NCBI GenBank assembly: GCA_963971535.1
Contig: CAXASK010000014.1
Location: forward strand, 1,471,002-1,535,001
Direction: 5' to 3'
Source of the DNA: Notolepis coatsorum
Taxonomy: Eukaryota; Chordata; Actinopteri; Aulopiformes; Paralepididae
Length of the DNA stretch: 64,000 nt
Part shown: in pieces, positions 43,876 to 55,900 of the stretch
How the letters are laid out: every line of letters starts with the position of its first letter
Numbering within the stretch: the first letter of the stretch is position 1
Position numbers and translations under genes: made by a program
The notes under the pieces: generated by a model
What the model was told of the DNA's origin: nothing
What the model saw: only the letters and a program-made list of their open reading frames with translations
The model's database searches: none

Positions 43876-46536
43876 TTAAACTGCTCCTGGAAAAGAATGG
43901 TGGAGCGCAATAAGCATCTGATCGTGCACGTTGTATGCTGGAAGAGGATAGTAGTCCAGTAAATCTTTGTGCTTAATGCACACGTAATCCTCTTGGGCCA
44001 CTCCTAAGTCACAGTACACACCCATGTCAATCAACTTCACACAAATGTGTTTCTCTGAGACAAAGTGGACAGAGTTTTGGGCAACAATGACCAGCATAAT
44101 CTTCCCCATGTGAAGTCCTTCATCACTGTTCCCAAACAAGATGAACATCCCCTTTCTGTAGTCTGTGCCTTTGACTGTAACATTGTTACAAGCCACTGCA
44201 GACTGAGACTCAAATTGACAACTGGCTACAGATGCCCTGATCTTGTTGTTGTAATCATCCAAATAAAAGGCAGTCCCCTTCTCTACCTGTATAACAGGAG
44301 GAAACAAGTTTCCCGCACTCAGGTAGGCCTGGAGGAGTTGGTGTCTCTCTGCTAGTGTTTTGCACAGATTTTTGAAATTGTGCAATTTTCTGGCACACTG
44401 TTTGAAAAAAGTGTGTTTGCTTTCAAACCGCAGAGTCCACAGGCGAATAAGTGGGCCAAAGTGGATGATTAGATCTGGATAATGGCCAATATAGTGATGC
44501 TTTGGCCTCAGGGGGGCATTGGGGAAGAGCCTTTTCCTGTTGCATATGTACTCCTCTGTGATGACTTTCAGATATGCTACCTGGCCTTCTGTAATGACTG
44601 GTGCACAGATAAGCTCAACCATCTCTCTCAGCTGCAAAATGAGCTGCCACACCTCATTGTCACAGGGATCTTTAATCCTGCCACCCACCAAGAGAGGGAG
44701 TAATCTAAGGAAACACCAGTTTTGAACTGCATGCCCACTTAGTTTGTCACTGCTGGGAGAGAGGTCTGCTGGTTTGTCCCTACCATCGTTCCCTTCATAT
44801 CGGAACTTGTTTTTGCACCGATTTAACTGCAGGTAAGTAAAATGATTCTCCTGGACTAAATGGCGAATATATAAAGGAAGGTCATAAGCCATGACTCCCT
44901 CAAATAAATCATGGCCTAGACATGGTGGGAGGCCAGGCTGGCAAACATGGAAATGAGAAAGCTGGTTGAAAGGAGAGTCAAACTTGATACTGCATACAGA
45001 GTCTGTGGTACTAGTTTCCAGGTCTTGCAAATTACTTGTGTATGATTGGACCGTTCTTGTGGCACCACACAACACTGGATTCTTCACAAAATCCTCTCTC
45101 TGTACCTGACAGTAGCGACAAAAATATTTAGATCGACTGAAGTTTTCTAAAAATCCCCCAATAGAATGGGATCCTAAGTTGTCTCCTGCAATGGCAACCA
45201 AAGAGCCCTTTAGTACAGTGCCATCAGATATGACTACACCTCTCTCCTCCAGGATTTTGAGGTCCTCAATCAGATGTGCAAAAACCTTTTTTAGCCCAAA
45301 ATACTTAAAGTCCTGCTCCCTACATAAGAGAACAAGTTGCATTTGATCTATAGAAGATCTATTGTGAGGCAAGATGTCAGTCAGGGTTAGGTAAACAGCT
45401 AAGACCTTGTGCTTTTTCTTCCCTGAGCCCAGTGGATTAACAACCTCGAAGGCATCTTGGTACAGTATCAAACCAAGTGAGGAAGGGTCAGCTTTCAACA
45501 TTGGATTACTTTGAAATCCTTCTCCATCCTTGACATCCTGATAGACAGCATCAGTAGATTGCTGCAAACGTGTCATGTTATACTGTTCTCGTAGAGACTC
45601 GTTTTTGAACAGTGTCACCAATGTCTCATGTATAGGTACATACTGAGCAAAGCATTCTTTGTCATTTTCATCATTGCCCAAGAGCAAAGGCACGGGATGA
45701 ACATGGTTGAAACACTCTTTAAAAGCAGACTTCCTCTTTGTATCTGTACTGAGTCTTCCCTTGTTAAAAAGTGTGAGTAGATCATCTCTGTTCACTTCAT
45801 CAACCATGCTGCTTATAGTGGCCTGAGGGATTCCAAGTTTCTTCAATTTCTCACTCAGAACGTTAAGTGTATGAGACAGGCCAAGTTCATGAGCAATTTG
45901 AAAGTCCTCAATAATGGTTTGTATGGTGCTTGCCGGTAAGAGTAGCTTAGATTGCAATTTCAAATAGAAAAGTGTAAGGTTATGTAAAAAAAGGGTTTCG
46001 TCCACAGCTAATGGCACTTCTGGTTCATCATGTTCACCAGCAGCTTCTGAATACGTCTGACTGGGTTCTGGCAATGACTCTGTAGACTTGTCTAGTACCA
46101 AGTCATCTAAAACTGAATCCTTGTGTTTCCTGGAAATATGTGAAGCAAAAGTCATTACGTTTGTGAACCTGCAATCACAACCTCTAAATGGACATGGCGA
46201 TTCCATTCCTCCCTTTATGTGTGTCTTCAAATGCTTGATAAGAGAGGCTAAAGTGTCACACTTAAATGCACAAGCCTCAAGCACACATTTCAAGGATGTG
46301 TCAGGTGGTAGAGCTGATCTAGGAGGTCTAGGCGGCTGACCAGCTTGCAGGTAGCACCTATGCAGCCTATATATATGAGATCTCAGTGCTGCGTGTTTTC
46401 TGAACCTCTGTGAGCAGTCAGGTATCCCGCACTGATAAAGATAATTGGGGGCGTTACTGTGGAGCTGCGCGTGCTGGACAAAGGTATGCACACTCTCAGA
46501 CACATGCTGACATCGAATATATTTACAGTGGAACAT
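43876..46536 (-). CDS. C2H2-finger protein with CACTA-transposase-like body, 886 aa
   Basis: Intact single-exon frame. The N-terminus has four C2H2 fingers with ligands at C4/C9/H22/H26, C36/C41/H54/H59, C84/C89/H102/H106 and C115/C120/H133/H138. After an acidic linker, the body contains FEVVNPLGSGKKKHKVLAVY, AIAGDNLGSHSIGGFLENF, KYFCRYCQ, HDLFEGVMAYDLPLYI, LRPKHHYIGHYPDLI and LRFESKHTFFKQ. These blocks recur in a large group of uncharacterised animal proteins that I associate with CACTA/EnSpm-type transposases. That assignment rests on memory and on the nearby CACTG end and tandem arrays. The conserved D, E and H residues suggest an RNase H-fold nuclease, but the catalytic triad is not proven. 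The protein may be an active transposase, a relic, or a host-recruited DNA-binding protein. The absence of stops or frameshifts over 2.6 kb shows that it is recent or selected. Confidence 0.72.
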   Translation of the reverse strand: MFHCKYIRCQHVSESVHTFVQHAQLHSNAPNYLYQCGIPDCSQRFRKHAALRSHIYRLHRCYLQAGQPPRPPRSALPPDTSLKCVLEACAFKCDTLASLIKHLKTHIKGGMESPCPFRGCDCRFTNVMTFASHISRKHKDSVLDDLVLDKSTESLPEPSQTYSEAAGEHDEPEVPLAVDETLFLHNLTLFYLKLQSKLLLPASTIQTIIEDFQIAHELGLSHTLNVLSEKLKKLGIPQATISSMVDEVNRDDLLTLFNKGRLSTDTKRKSAFKECFNHVHPVPLLLGNDENDKECFAQYVPIHETLVTLFKNESLREQYNMTRLQQSTDAVYQDVKDGEGFQSNPMLKADPSSLGLILYQDAFEVVNPLGSGKKKHKVLAVYLTLTDILPHNRSSIDQMQLVLLCREQDFKYFGLKKVFAHLIEDLKILEERGVVISDGTVLKGSLVAIAGDNLGSHSIGGFLENFSRSKYFCRYCQVQREDFVKNPVLCGATRTVQSYTSNLQDLETSTTDSVCSIKFDSPFNQLSHFHVCQPGLPPCLGHDLFEGVMAYDLPLYIRHLVQENHFTYLQLNRCKNKFRYEGNDGRDKPADLSPSSDKLSGHAVQNWCFLRLLPLLVGGRIKDPCDNEVWQLILQLREMVELICAPVITEGQVAYLKVITEEYICNRKRLFPNAPLRPKHHYIGHYPDLIIHFGPLIRLWTLRFESKHTFFKQCARKLHNFKNLCKTLAERHQLLQAYLSAGNLFPPVIQVEKGTAFYLDDYNNKIRASVASCQFESQSAVACNNVTVKGTDYRKGMFILFGNSDEGLHMGKIMLVIVAQNSVHFVSEKHICVKLIDMGVYCDLGVAQEDYVCIKHKDLLDYYPLPAYNVHDQMLIALHHSFPGAV

Positions 46537-46729
46537 TGTTGTGCGTGCTATAGTTACCTACCCAATCATTACATCTGCCTCACACTGAACACTGGTTAGC
46601 CTGGCTGCCTCACTGAACAAGATGCCACTGAACAGGATACTGTATGTTAAAGACCTCTCTGATGACCTAGAAAAAAGGAAACCAGAGAAAGGAGAGATTA
46701 CAGTTTGCATGCAGATTATGAACGTATAC
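46537..46729. other. Upstream region of the C2H2/transposase-like gene
   Basis: About 190 bp containing a short plus-strand frame from 46622 that runs into the satellite. It is a candidate promoter position for the minus-strand gene, but no defined element is visible. Confidence 0.35.
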
Positions 46730-48335
46730 TATAGGCTAATCTCAGGTGTACTGCACAGGAAACAAATAGTCTATAAACTACGATCTGTGTTGCATATAGG
46801 CCTACCTATACAACCAAGAAGCAATCCGTGCATGGATCTGGGGAGACGTCAGTGCAGATTACTATCCTGTACGCCTTGTCGGCCGGAACGATTCAGGCAG
46901 GCAATCAGTTGGCAGGCCCTAGGACAAGGGAGGGAGGCAAGAGGAAAGAAAAAAAACACAGGGAACGACGCATAAATTCATGTCAAACAGTACTGCATGA
47001 GGTGATTAATCTCAGGTGTACTGCACAGGAAACAAATATAGTCTATAAACTACGATCTGTGTTGCATATAGGCCTACCTATACAACCAAGAAGCAATCCG
47101 TGCATGGATCTGGGGAGACGTCAGTGCAGATTACTGTCCTGTACGCCTTGTCGGCCGGAAAGATTCAGGCATAGGCAATCAGTAGGCAGGCCCTAGGACA
47201 GAAAAAAAACACAGGGAACGACGCATAAATTCATGTCAAACAGTACTGCATGAGGTGATTAATCTCAGGTGTACTGCACAGGAAACAAATATAGTCTATA
47301 AACTACGATCTGTGTTGCATATAGGCCTACCTATACAACCAAGAAGCAATCCGTGCATGGATCTGGGGAGACGTCAGTGCAGATTACTGTCCTGTACGCC
47401 TTGTCGGCCGGAAAGATTCAGGCATAGGCAATCAGTAGGCAGGCCCTAGGACAGAAAAAAAACACAGGGAACGACGCATAAATTCATGTCAAACAGTACT
47501 GCATGAGGTGATTAATCTCAGGTGTACTGCACAGGAAACAAATATAGTCTATAAACTACGATCTGTGTTGCATATAGGCCTACCTATACAACCAAGAAGC
47601 AATCCGTGCATGGATCTGGGGAGACGTCAGTGCAGATTACTGTCCTGTACGCCTTGTCGGCCGGAAAGATTCAGGCATAGGCAATCAGTAGGCAGGCCCT
47701 AGGACAGAAAAAAAACACAGGGAACGACGCATAAATTCATGTCAAACAGTACTGCATGAGGTGATTAATCTCAGGTGTACTGCACAGGAAACAAATATAG
47801 TCTATAAACTACGATCTGTGTTGCATATAGGCCTACCTATACAACCAAGAAGCAATCCGTGCATGGATCTGGGGAGACGTCAGTGCAGATTACTGTCCTG
47901 TACGCCTTGTCGGCCGGAAAGATTCAGGCATAGGCAATCAGTAGGCAGGCCCTAGGACAGAAAAAAAACACAGGGAACGACGCATAAATTCATGTCAAAC
48001 AGTACTGCATGAGGTGATTAATCTCAGGTGTACTGCACAGGAAACAAATATAGTCTATAAACTACGATCTGTGTTGCATATAGGCCTACCTATACAACCA
48101 AGAAGCAATCCGTGCATGGATCTGGGGAGACGGCAGTGCAGATTACTGTCCTGTACGCCTTGTCGGCCGGAAAGATTCAGGCATAGGCAATCAGTAGGCA
48201 GGCCCTAGGACAAGGGAGGGAGGCAAGAGGAAAGAAAAAAAACACAGGGAACGACGCATAAATTCATGTCAAACAGTACTGCATGAGGTGATTAATCTCA
48301 GGTGTACTGCACAGGAAACAAATAGTCTATAAATT
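46730..48335. repeat. 253-bp satellite, six copies plus a partial one
   Basis: Copies start with ctcaggtgtactgcacagg at 46741, 47011, 47264, 47517, 47770, 48023 and 48297. The inner copies are exactly 253 bp and nearly identical; the first and sixth have an extra 'agggagggaggcaagagga' segment. The repeated 64-codon open frames are by-products. Confidence 0.93.
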
Positions 48336-48465
48336 AGTATTGTTTGTCTAGCAGTGTCGAGCTTGAGTGTTATACTCCGAGTACATACTGTAGTATAGAC
48401 AGCATAGTTGGTGGTAGTATAGACATGGTAGCATAATAGTAAAATTCAGTAAGACAGTTATTATT
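48336..48465. other. Spacer between satellite and BEL element
   Basis: Short non-coding sequence with 'tatagacagcat' repeats; it ends in the TTATT target duplication. Confidence 0.4.
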
Positions 48466-49900
48466 TGTTGTGAAGGGCCAGATTAAACCGAATATATATA
48501 TTTATTTATATATATATATTTAATTGTATTTGTATATTCTCTAATATTCCCTGATATCCCTTGTATATTCCTTGTACAATATGCATTGAATATCCATTCT
48601 AGCCTACTGAACATCCCATAATAGTCTCCATTCTACTATTGGTCGAGACCTTGGTGCCAGGCTGCCATACCCCTCAGACCCAGTTCAAACGTACCGCTCG
48701 ACATGTACGAACAAGTCCTAGTTCCGCGTAGGAATTTGGCTACCGCACCACTAATGGGACTATTTGTTCATAGTGCGTATATATACTGCGCTACTAAAGT
48801 AGGACTTTCTTTTCAGTCCAGTTTCTTACCCTCCAATAGAGTCACAGACGTAAAGCCTCCCCGCGATGCCACGTGTGGGAGTAAGGCCAAGTTCGGCCTA
48901 CCATCGGTATTGAGACATCGTGTATATTAATATTTGAATAGTCATATTTGGCACTATATCGTCGAGTTGGACGTAGTCTATTAAGCTAATAATAGTCTGT
49001 TAATATATAGTGCTTCGTGCGGTGAGAATACTACCGTAGTCAGTACCCCATCGTTTCGGGCAGAGAACTGGCTGCTTACCCAGGGTGGTTGACCCTATGT
49101 GAAGCTGCACCCGAGGAGCCCCAGAGCCGACGAGCGAGTGGACCTGTATACCGGATTATTCTACCGACGACAGCCCGCCTTCCCAGGCACGGATTATGCT
49201 TTGGATACTTTGATTATTCTATGGATAAAGACCCCCGACACTACCGTGTGTTGGAACCCCCCCCCCTGGAGAGGACGCAAGGTGAGGAGACGCTCTGCAA
49301 GACGAGGTCTCTCCACATCTCTCCCCCGTGGACCGGAGAGAGCCGGCCCACAAAGAGTCCACCTGCTTTCATCTGTGGTCCAAGGATCGCCGGCGCATTG
49401 AACGGCACTACAGTGGGTTCACCTGGGATACCCTTGGCCGGACGAGGGAGCTGGATTCTACCCCCCCCCCCCCTCCTACTCCTGTCGGCTTACAAGCGAC
49501 CGGATTAACCCCCTCTAGTGTATCCAGCCTATAATCATTAAAGTATCATTGCTGTTATTCCTTAACTATTCCAGGTCGTATATTTACCACCTGCGCCTTC
49601 AGAGATTGGACATTATCTATTGATATACCGACGAATACTCCTTGCCATAAAAGTGCATACTATTTCAATTCATAAATGTAATTAAGTGATTAAGTGCTTA
49701 TCCTACACACCATCGCTGTGTAGGAAATAAAGACCTGTTTCTAATTCGTACATTTGTGTTGGATCCGTTTCATCTACGTGAGAGTGTTCATGATAATATA
49801 TTTATGCCGTGTACTGGGTGGCCGAATATTAAGTACAAAGGTAGTGGTAGTAAGTATCATATCTAGTAATACAGTCAGGGAATTGTACCCCTCAGTTACA
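48466..49900 (+). repeat. BEL 5' LTR
   Basis: 1435 bp. A likely polyadenylation signal 'aataaa' lies near 49726. Two short frames in it are present in both LTRs and are not genes. A diverged solo copy of this LTR is at 7810-8973 on the other strand. Confidence 0.96.
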
Positions 49901-49922
49901 ATTGGTCCTTCGAGCCGGAGGG
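49901..49922 (+). promoter_or_regulatory. BEL primer-binding site
   Basis: ATTGGTCCTTCGAGCCGGAG begins immediately after the LTR. The complement ends CCA and includes a TTCGA-like T-loop word, as expected of a tRNA 3' end. The tRNA species is not assigned. Confidence 0.7.
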
Positions 49923-49968
49923 TAATTAGTGTAATATTAATATAGTGTTATTAATATTGAAATGGCCT

Positions 49969-52900
49969 ATGATGAACACTCCACGAAACGATCCTCCTAA
50001 CCAACGCCCGCAGCGCGAACGACGGCTCCCTCAGTACTTAGAGGCTTACGCTGTCAGTCAACAACCTAGTCTTCTACTAACAGTAAACGCGGTAAAACTA
50101 GAAAGTAAAAGTATGTCTAACCCCAACGCCCAGACTACCCCGACCATAGAGGCCCCTACGGGCTCTAATGTAACTGACCAAGTTCACGGTGGGGACCAGT
50201 GGGAACCAGACATGACTTCACACCCCGCCAGTACTGAAGAAGTAGTCCCCGATGAGTCCCGGGAGGAATACAACGCTACCGAGAGAGAACTCGGCACGGA
50301 AGAAGACGGGGAGAGCACCGTGGAGATAGAGCTCCAAGGCTCCGCAAGGAGTACCCCGAGGGAAGGCTCCCCTATACAACCGCCTTCTCCCAGCGAGGCA
50401 GAGAGGACCCTACAGCAGGCATTCCTCGTCAGCCTGAAAGCCTCTACTGAACGCGATAGACTCCAGGGTGAACGCGATCGATTGCAGCTACAGCAACGGA
50501 GCGAAGAAGAGCACATACGCCTGGAAATAAGACGCATTCAGATGGAAGAGAATGTGGCCCGAGACCGAGCAGACAGCCAGCGAGCAGCTGCTGGTGCTCT
50601 ACGGGACGCAGAGCGCGACAGACAGCAAGCGCAACTAATAGAACAGCTGATCAGACGGACAACACCCTCTCCCTCCGCCAGAGGCTCCAGGAACTCGTCT
50701 AGACACACCTCCAGGGCGGCATCCCCTAGCCGAGTAAACAACCCTGAACTTGACCAACAGACGAGGTCTATACCCCCCACAGACCACCTCCCCCCACCGG
50801 TCCAAGCGAGACCTAGCAACCGGGAAGGAGCAGCATATCCTGTGGAGAGGCTAAACCAGAGACTACAAGCACTGGATGACCTAACTGAAGACGAAGAGGA
50901 AGAGGAGGAGAACCGCGCCCGAAGACAGCACAGTACTCTACCGGACCAGGAGGTCCGGTACAGCCCAGGCTATACTCCCGCGGAGCTGCGCTACAGACCC
51001 CCGACTCTATACACGGGTGAGCACGACGCACGACCCGCACCGAGGAACAGCACCTGGACAAGCGGGCCATGGTACACTGCCGGTACCAGCCCATACCAAG
51101 GAGCGGGAGGAGACTCGCCTAGGAGGCCTCTCCCCCAACGCTCGCCGATGTATCCACAGTCAGCGTCATACATTGGCACGCCTATGGTACCCGACTTCAC
51201 CCAAGAGAACCGGGCCCAGTATACAGAACTCCGCATGTGTCTGGAGACCATGTTGGTGGATGTATTGGATGAACGCCACAAATACGCCATCCTACTGCAG
51301 CACTTAAAGGTGCCCCGCGCACATAATATAGCGCTCGCCTACGCGACTTCCACCACCCCATACACAGCAGCGCTGGTAGCATTGGACCAGAGGTATGGGC
51401 GCATATGGGATTACGTGATCCAGGAGATCCGACACATCGACCGCTTACCCCCAGCAATAGACAATCGAGCACTGGACGACCTGTCCATCAGAGTGCAGTC
51501 CCTGGTAGGGATGTTGGGAGCGCAAAGAGAGAAGGGGAAGTATGAACTTTACGCCAACTCAAATGTGGAAAGGATCCTGGAGAAGCTGCCGCCCGCTCGT
51601 CAGGAGCGCTTTAGGCGGCAGAGGGACCACAGAGACCCGAATGGCCCCGAACCGAACCTCCTCGATCTAGCAGACTTCCTGGCGAGAGAAGTCAGCAGCC
51701 TACGGCTAGATACATTCGGACGGAGCACCCCTGGCTCCAGAGAAGGAACCAGACGACTAAATGATGGAAGAAGATCGGTGACTGTGATGCACCAATCGGA
51801 GTCAGTACCGAGCAGCAGGAGCCACAGTACCCCCTCCAGAACGGAGAAGTGGAAGATAGTGTGCCCCTACTGTGAGAAAGAACACTGGCTAGCGCAATGT
51901 GACTCCTTCCCCAAGCTGAACGCGGAGGAAGCAGGTCAATGGATAAAGTCCAACAAGCGCTGTTTTCGCTGTGCGCGCTCACACATGGCAGCCGAATGCC
52001 GCTTAAAGAAAAGGTGCACCAAGTGCGATGGAGCCCATCTGGACATACTTCACGACAGTAACAGACGGCGCCCTTCACCTGCACCATCCAGCCGCAAAGC
52101 GAGCGTCATGTACATCGATCCCGCCAGCAGCAGTGGAGCCCGAGTACTCCTAAAAGTAGTGCGTGTGACACTAAGCTACCAGAATAAAGTCCTGGACACT
52201 TACGCCGTCCTCGATGACGGGTCAGAGAAGACCCTGCTGCTCGCCTCCGCTGCGGCCCAGCTAGGGCTGCGGGGAAGCGAAACCCAAATGACAATTCGGA
52301 CAATAAGACGAGATTTGAAGACGATAAAGGGCGAGAATGTCTCATTCTCTATCGCAGCAAGCGGCCAGCCTGAGCGACGGTACCAGATTGCAGACGCTTT
52401 CACCAGCCAAGAAATAGGACTGTCGCGGTACACATACCCCGTCGCCAAGCTGATGGAGAAATATGCACATCTGCGCAAGTTACCGATCCCGCTCATAGAC
52501 AATGCTATGCCGACCCTGTTGATAGGCTCCGACCATGCAGACCTCATTGTCCCGATAGACCGGGTTCATACCGGACCCCGAGGCTGTCCTGCAGCAGTCG
52601 AGACCCGTTTGGGATGGACTCTCCAAGGCCCGCTCGCCAAATCTCTCAACCGAAGTACAGCCACTAGATGTCTCCACTCCCGAGTCAAAGAGGGAGAAAC
52701 CGCACTCCTGCAACACGTAGAGCGGCTATGGAGCTTGGAACAAATGCCCTTTAAGAATGGAAAGAAAGACATTCGCTCTAAAGATGACATTTACGCCATT
52801 CACCTCCTCGAGACTGGGACCAAGAGAGTCCCGGTCAACGGCGTGTTGAGATACGCCACGCCACTCCTGCGGCGAGAAGGAATGCCTACTTTCCACGCCA

Positions 52901-55900
52901 AGACAGACGCCATAGAACGGTACCTGCTGAACACGGAGCGGCGCTTAGCCAAGAACCCCGCCCAAGAGAGTGTATACCGCGCTGAGATTGAGAAGCTCAT
53001 CACAGCGGGACACGTCACAAAGATGGACATTAAAGAGGCTGACCAGACCACTGAATCGTGGTACGTGCCCCACCACAAGGTCCATCACAACGGTAAAGAC
53101 CGCATAGTATTTAACTGCAGCTACCAGATCGGATCCCAAAATCTGAATAAAGAGTTACTGCCCGGTCCCACACTCGGCCCCTCCCTACTCGGCGTTCTAC
53201 TCCGCTTCCGCCAGGAAAAGGTGGCCATCAGCGGGGACATTAAAGGAATGTTCCTGCAGGTGAGATTAGTAGAGGCGGACAAGCCCCTGTTACGGTTCCT
53301 ATGGAGAGAGAAGCCAGGAGATGAGCACCCAGCCATCTACCAATGGGAAGTCCTCCCCTTCGGAACGACGTGCAGCCCCTGCTGTGCGACATTTGCACTA
53401 CAGAAACATGTAGCAGAGGACCCAGCAGCGGACGAAGAGGTCCGACACAGCGTAAAGAACAGCTTCTACGTAGACAACTGTCTACAAAGCCTTTCAACCC
53501 AGGAAGAAGCCGAGGCTCTCCTGATTAAACTCCGCGCCTCATTGATCAAAGGCGGCTTTGATCTCAGGCAGTGGGCCAGCAGCGATCCGCAAGTACTGCG
53601 CAGCCTCTCCTCCGAGGACAAGGCAGCCAGCAGCGAGACCTGGATGGCTACAATCCCAGGAGAAGCCCAGGAGATGACCCTGGGATTGGTGTGGCGATTC
53701 AAAACAGATTCGCTTCACTACAGACACAAGCCCCTGACTACGGAGCAGGGAAGGCCGGCGGCGGCGCCGACCACCAGACGGAGTGTGTACACAACACTCG
53801 CCCGACAATATGACCCGCTAGGATGTATTCTACCGTACACCACCAGGGCAAAAATTATTGTACGAGCATTGTGGGACAAGGACCAGGGCTGGGACGACCC
53901 CATTCCCGCACACCTTGCATCCACCTGGAGAGAGTGGGAGATGGAGCTCCACTCACTCCCAGGCGTTAATATGCGCCGAAGCTACTTCCCACCCACGGTG
54001 AGGCCAGAGACATGTAAAATGGAGTTACACGTCTTCAGTGACGCCTCAGAGGTCGCATACGGATCAGTAGCCTACTTGCGGGCCCAAGACCAGGGGGGAG
54101 AGATCTACACAGCATTTGTCCTCGCCCGCTCGAGAATAGCCCCACGCAAGCAACAATCTATCCCACGTCTAGAGCTCTGCGCAGCCCTAGCCGGAGCGCA
54201 CCTAGCCACGCTCATCCAACGTGAGCTCACTATACCGGTGTCTAGAACAATCCTGTGGTCAGATTCCACGACGGTACTCGCCTGGATCAAATCGGACTCA
54301 TGCAAGTACAAAGTCTTCGTGGGAGTCAGAGTCACCGAGATTCAAGACTTAACCGAAGAGTTAACCGGAGAAACAGAGTGGCGCTACGTTGATACAAAAC
54401 AGAACCCAGCTGACGTCATCACCCGGGGGATGCCCCTGGATGACCTCACCCGTCGCAATGTCTACAGTGACGGCCCCGCATTCCTAAGACTCCCGGAAGG
54501 ACAGTGGCCCATGCCTATCCCGAGGGAAGCAAGTCCAGAGGAGGTGGAAATTAAGAAGTCTGTGTTCTGTGGATTGAGCACCGTAGCCTCCACCGACCCT
54601 AACATAAACGATTGCACGTCCATAGAGAGTGCACAACAAAGAACATTCCTGCGGTACCACCCGGAGTGCAAGTCCCCCGCTGATATGTCAGCGGCTAACT
54701 ACGAGGAAGCAGAATTGCTTCTACTGCAGCGAGCCCAGAGAGACTCGTTCCCCGATGAATTGGCCTGTCTACAGGGAGGAAAGCCCGTCCCATCCGACAG
54801 CAGATTAATTCACCTGGCCCCCGAGAGCGACGCTCACACCCTCATCAGAGTGGGTGGTCGCCTACGCAGAGCCCCCAATCTACCGGATGACATTAAATAC
54901 CCGATCGTATTGAACAGCCGACACAAGGTCACAGAGCTGATTATAAAGAAATACGATGAGGATGTACATCACGCAGGAGCAGAAAGAGTCTTCGCGGAAA
55001 TCAGACGTCGTTACTGGATCCTACAAGGAAGAGAGGCGGTACGACGCTTCCAACGAACATGTCTAGACTGCCGCAAGTGGCGCGCGCAGCCCAGCATACC
55101 AAGGATGGCTGACCTTCCTCCATGTCGCCTCCGAATCGGTGACAAGCCATTCCACTCAACGGGTATGGACTGCTTTGGCCCGCTGCACATAAAGAAAGGA
55201 AGAGGAACCGAGAAGCGGTGGGGTATTGTATTCAAATGCATGACCACCAGAGCGATACACATCGAGCTTCTCCCGACCATGAGCACAGACTCATTCCTTA
55301 TGGCCTTCCGTAGATTCATATCACGGAAAGGAAGACCGTCTACCCTATTGTCCGATCATGGGACAAACTTCAAAGGCGGCGAAAGAGAGCTGAGAGAGAG
55401 CTTCCAAGCTATGGGCCCAGAACTTAAGACCCACCTCGCTCCAGCACAGGTTGATTTCCAATTCAACCCCCCAAACGCACCCCACTTCGGTGGCACTTGG
55501 GAACGAGAAGTGCGCTCCATAAAGACAGCCCTGTACGCAGTACTTGGGGCCCAGACTGTGGCGGAAGAAGTCCTAATGACAGTCCTCACGGAGATTGAGG
55601 GAGTACTTAACTCGAAGCCCCTCGGATATGTCTCCAGTGATGTGGCGGATATCGACCCAGTTACCCCCAACACACTCCTGATGGGGCGGCTAGATCCCAC
55701 ATTACCCCAGACAATGTACCGGCCTGAAGAAGCGAACGGCCGACGAATGTGGAGGTACAGCCAAGTATTAGCCGACAAGTTTTGGAACAGTTTCCTACTG
55801 CACTACCTACCGTCTCTACAGACCCGCCAGAAGTGGGTAAAGGAGAGAGACAATTTGACAGAAGGAACAGTCGTCATGATTATTGATCAATCACTGCCCA

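Noticed and set aside
47255..48208. Repeated 64-codon open frames starting MINLRCTAQE
   Set aside because: They are identical by-products of the 253-bp satellite; no codon-level signal or domain is present.
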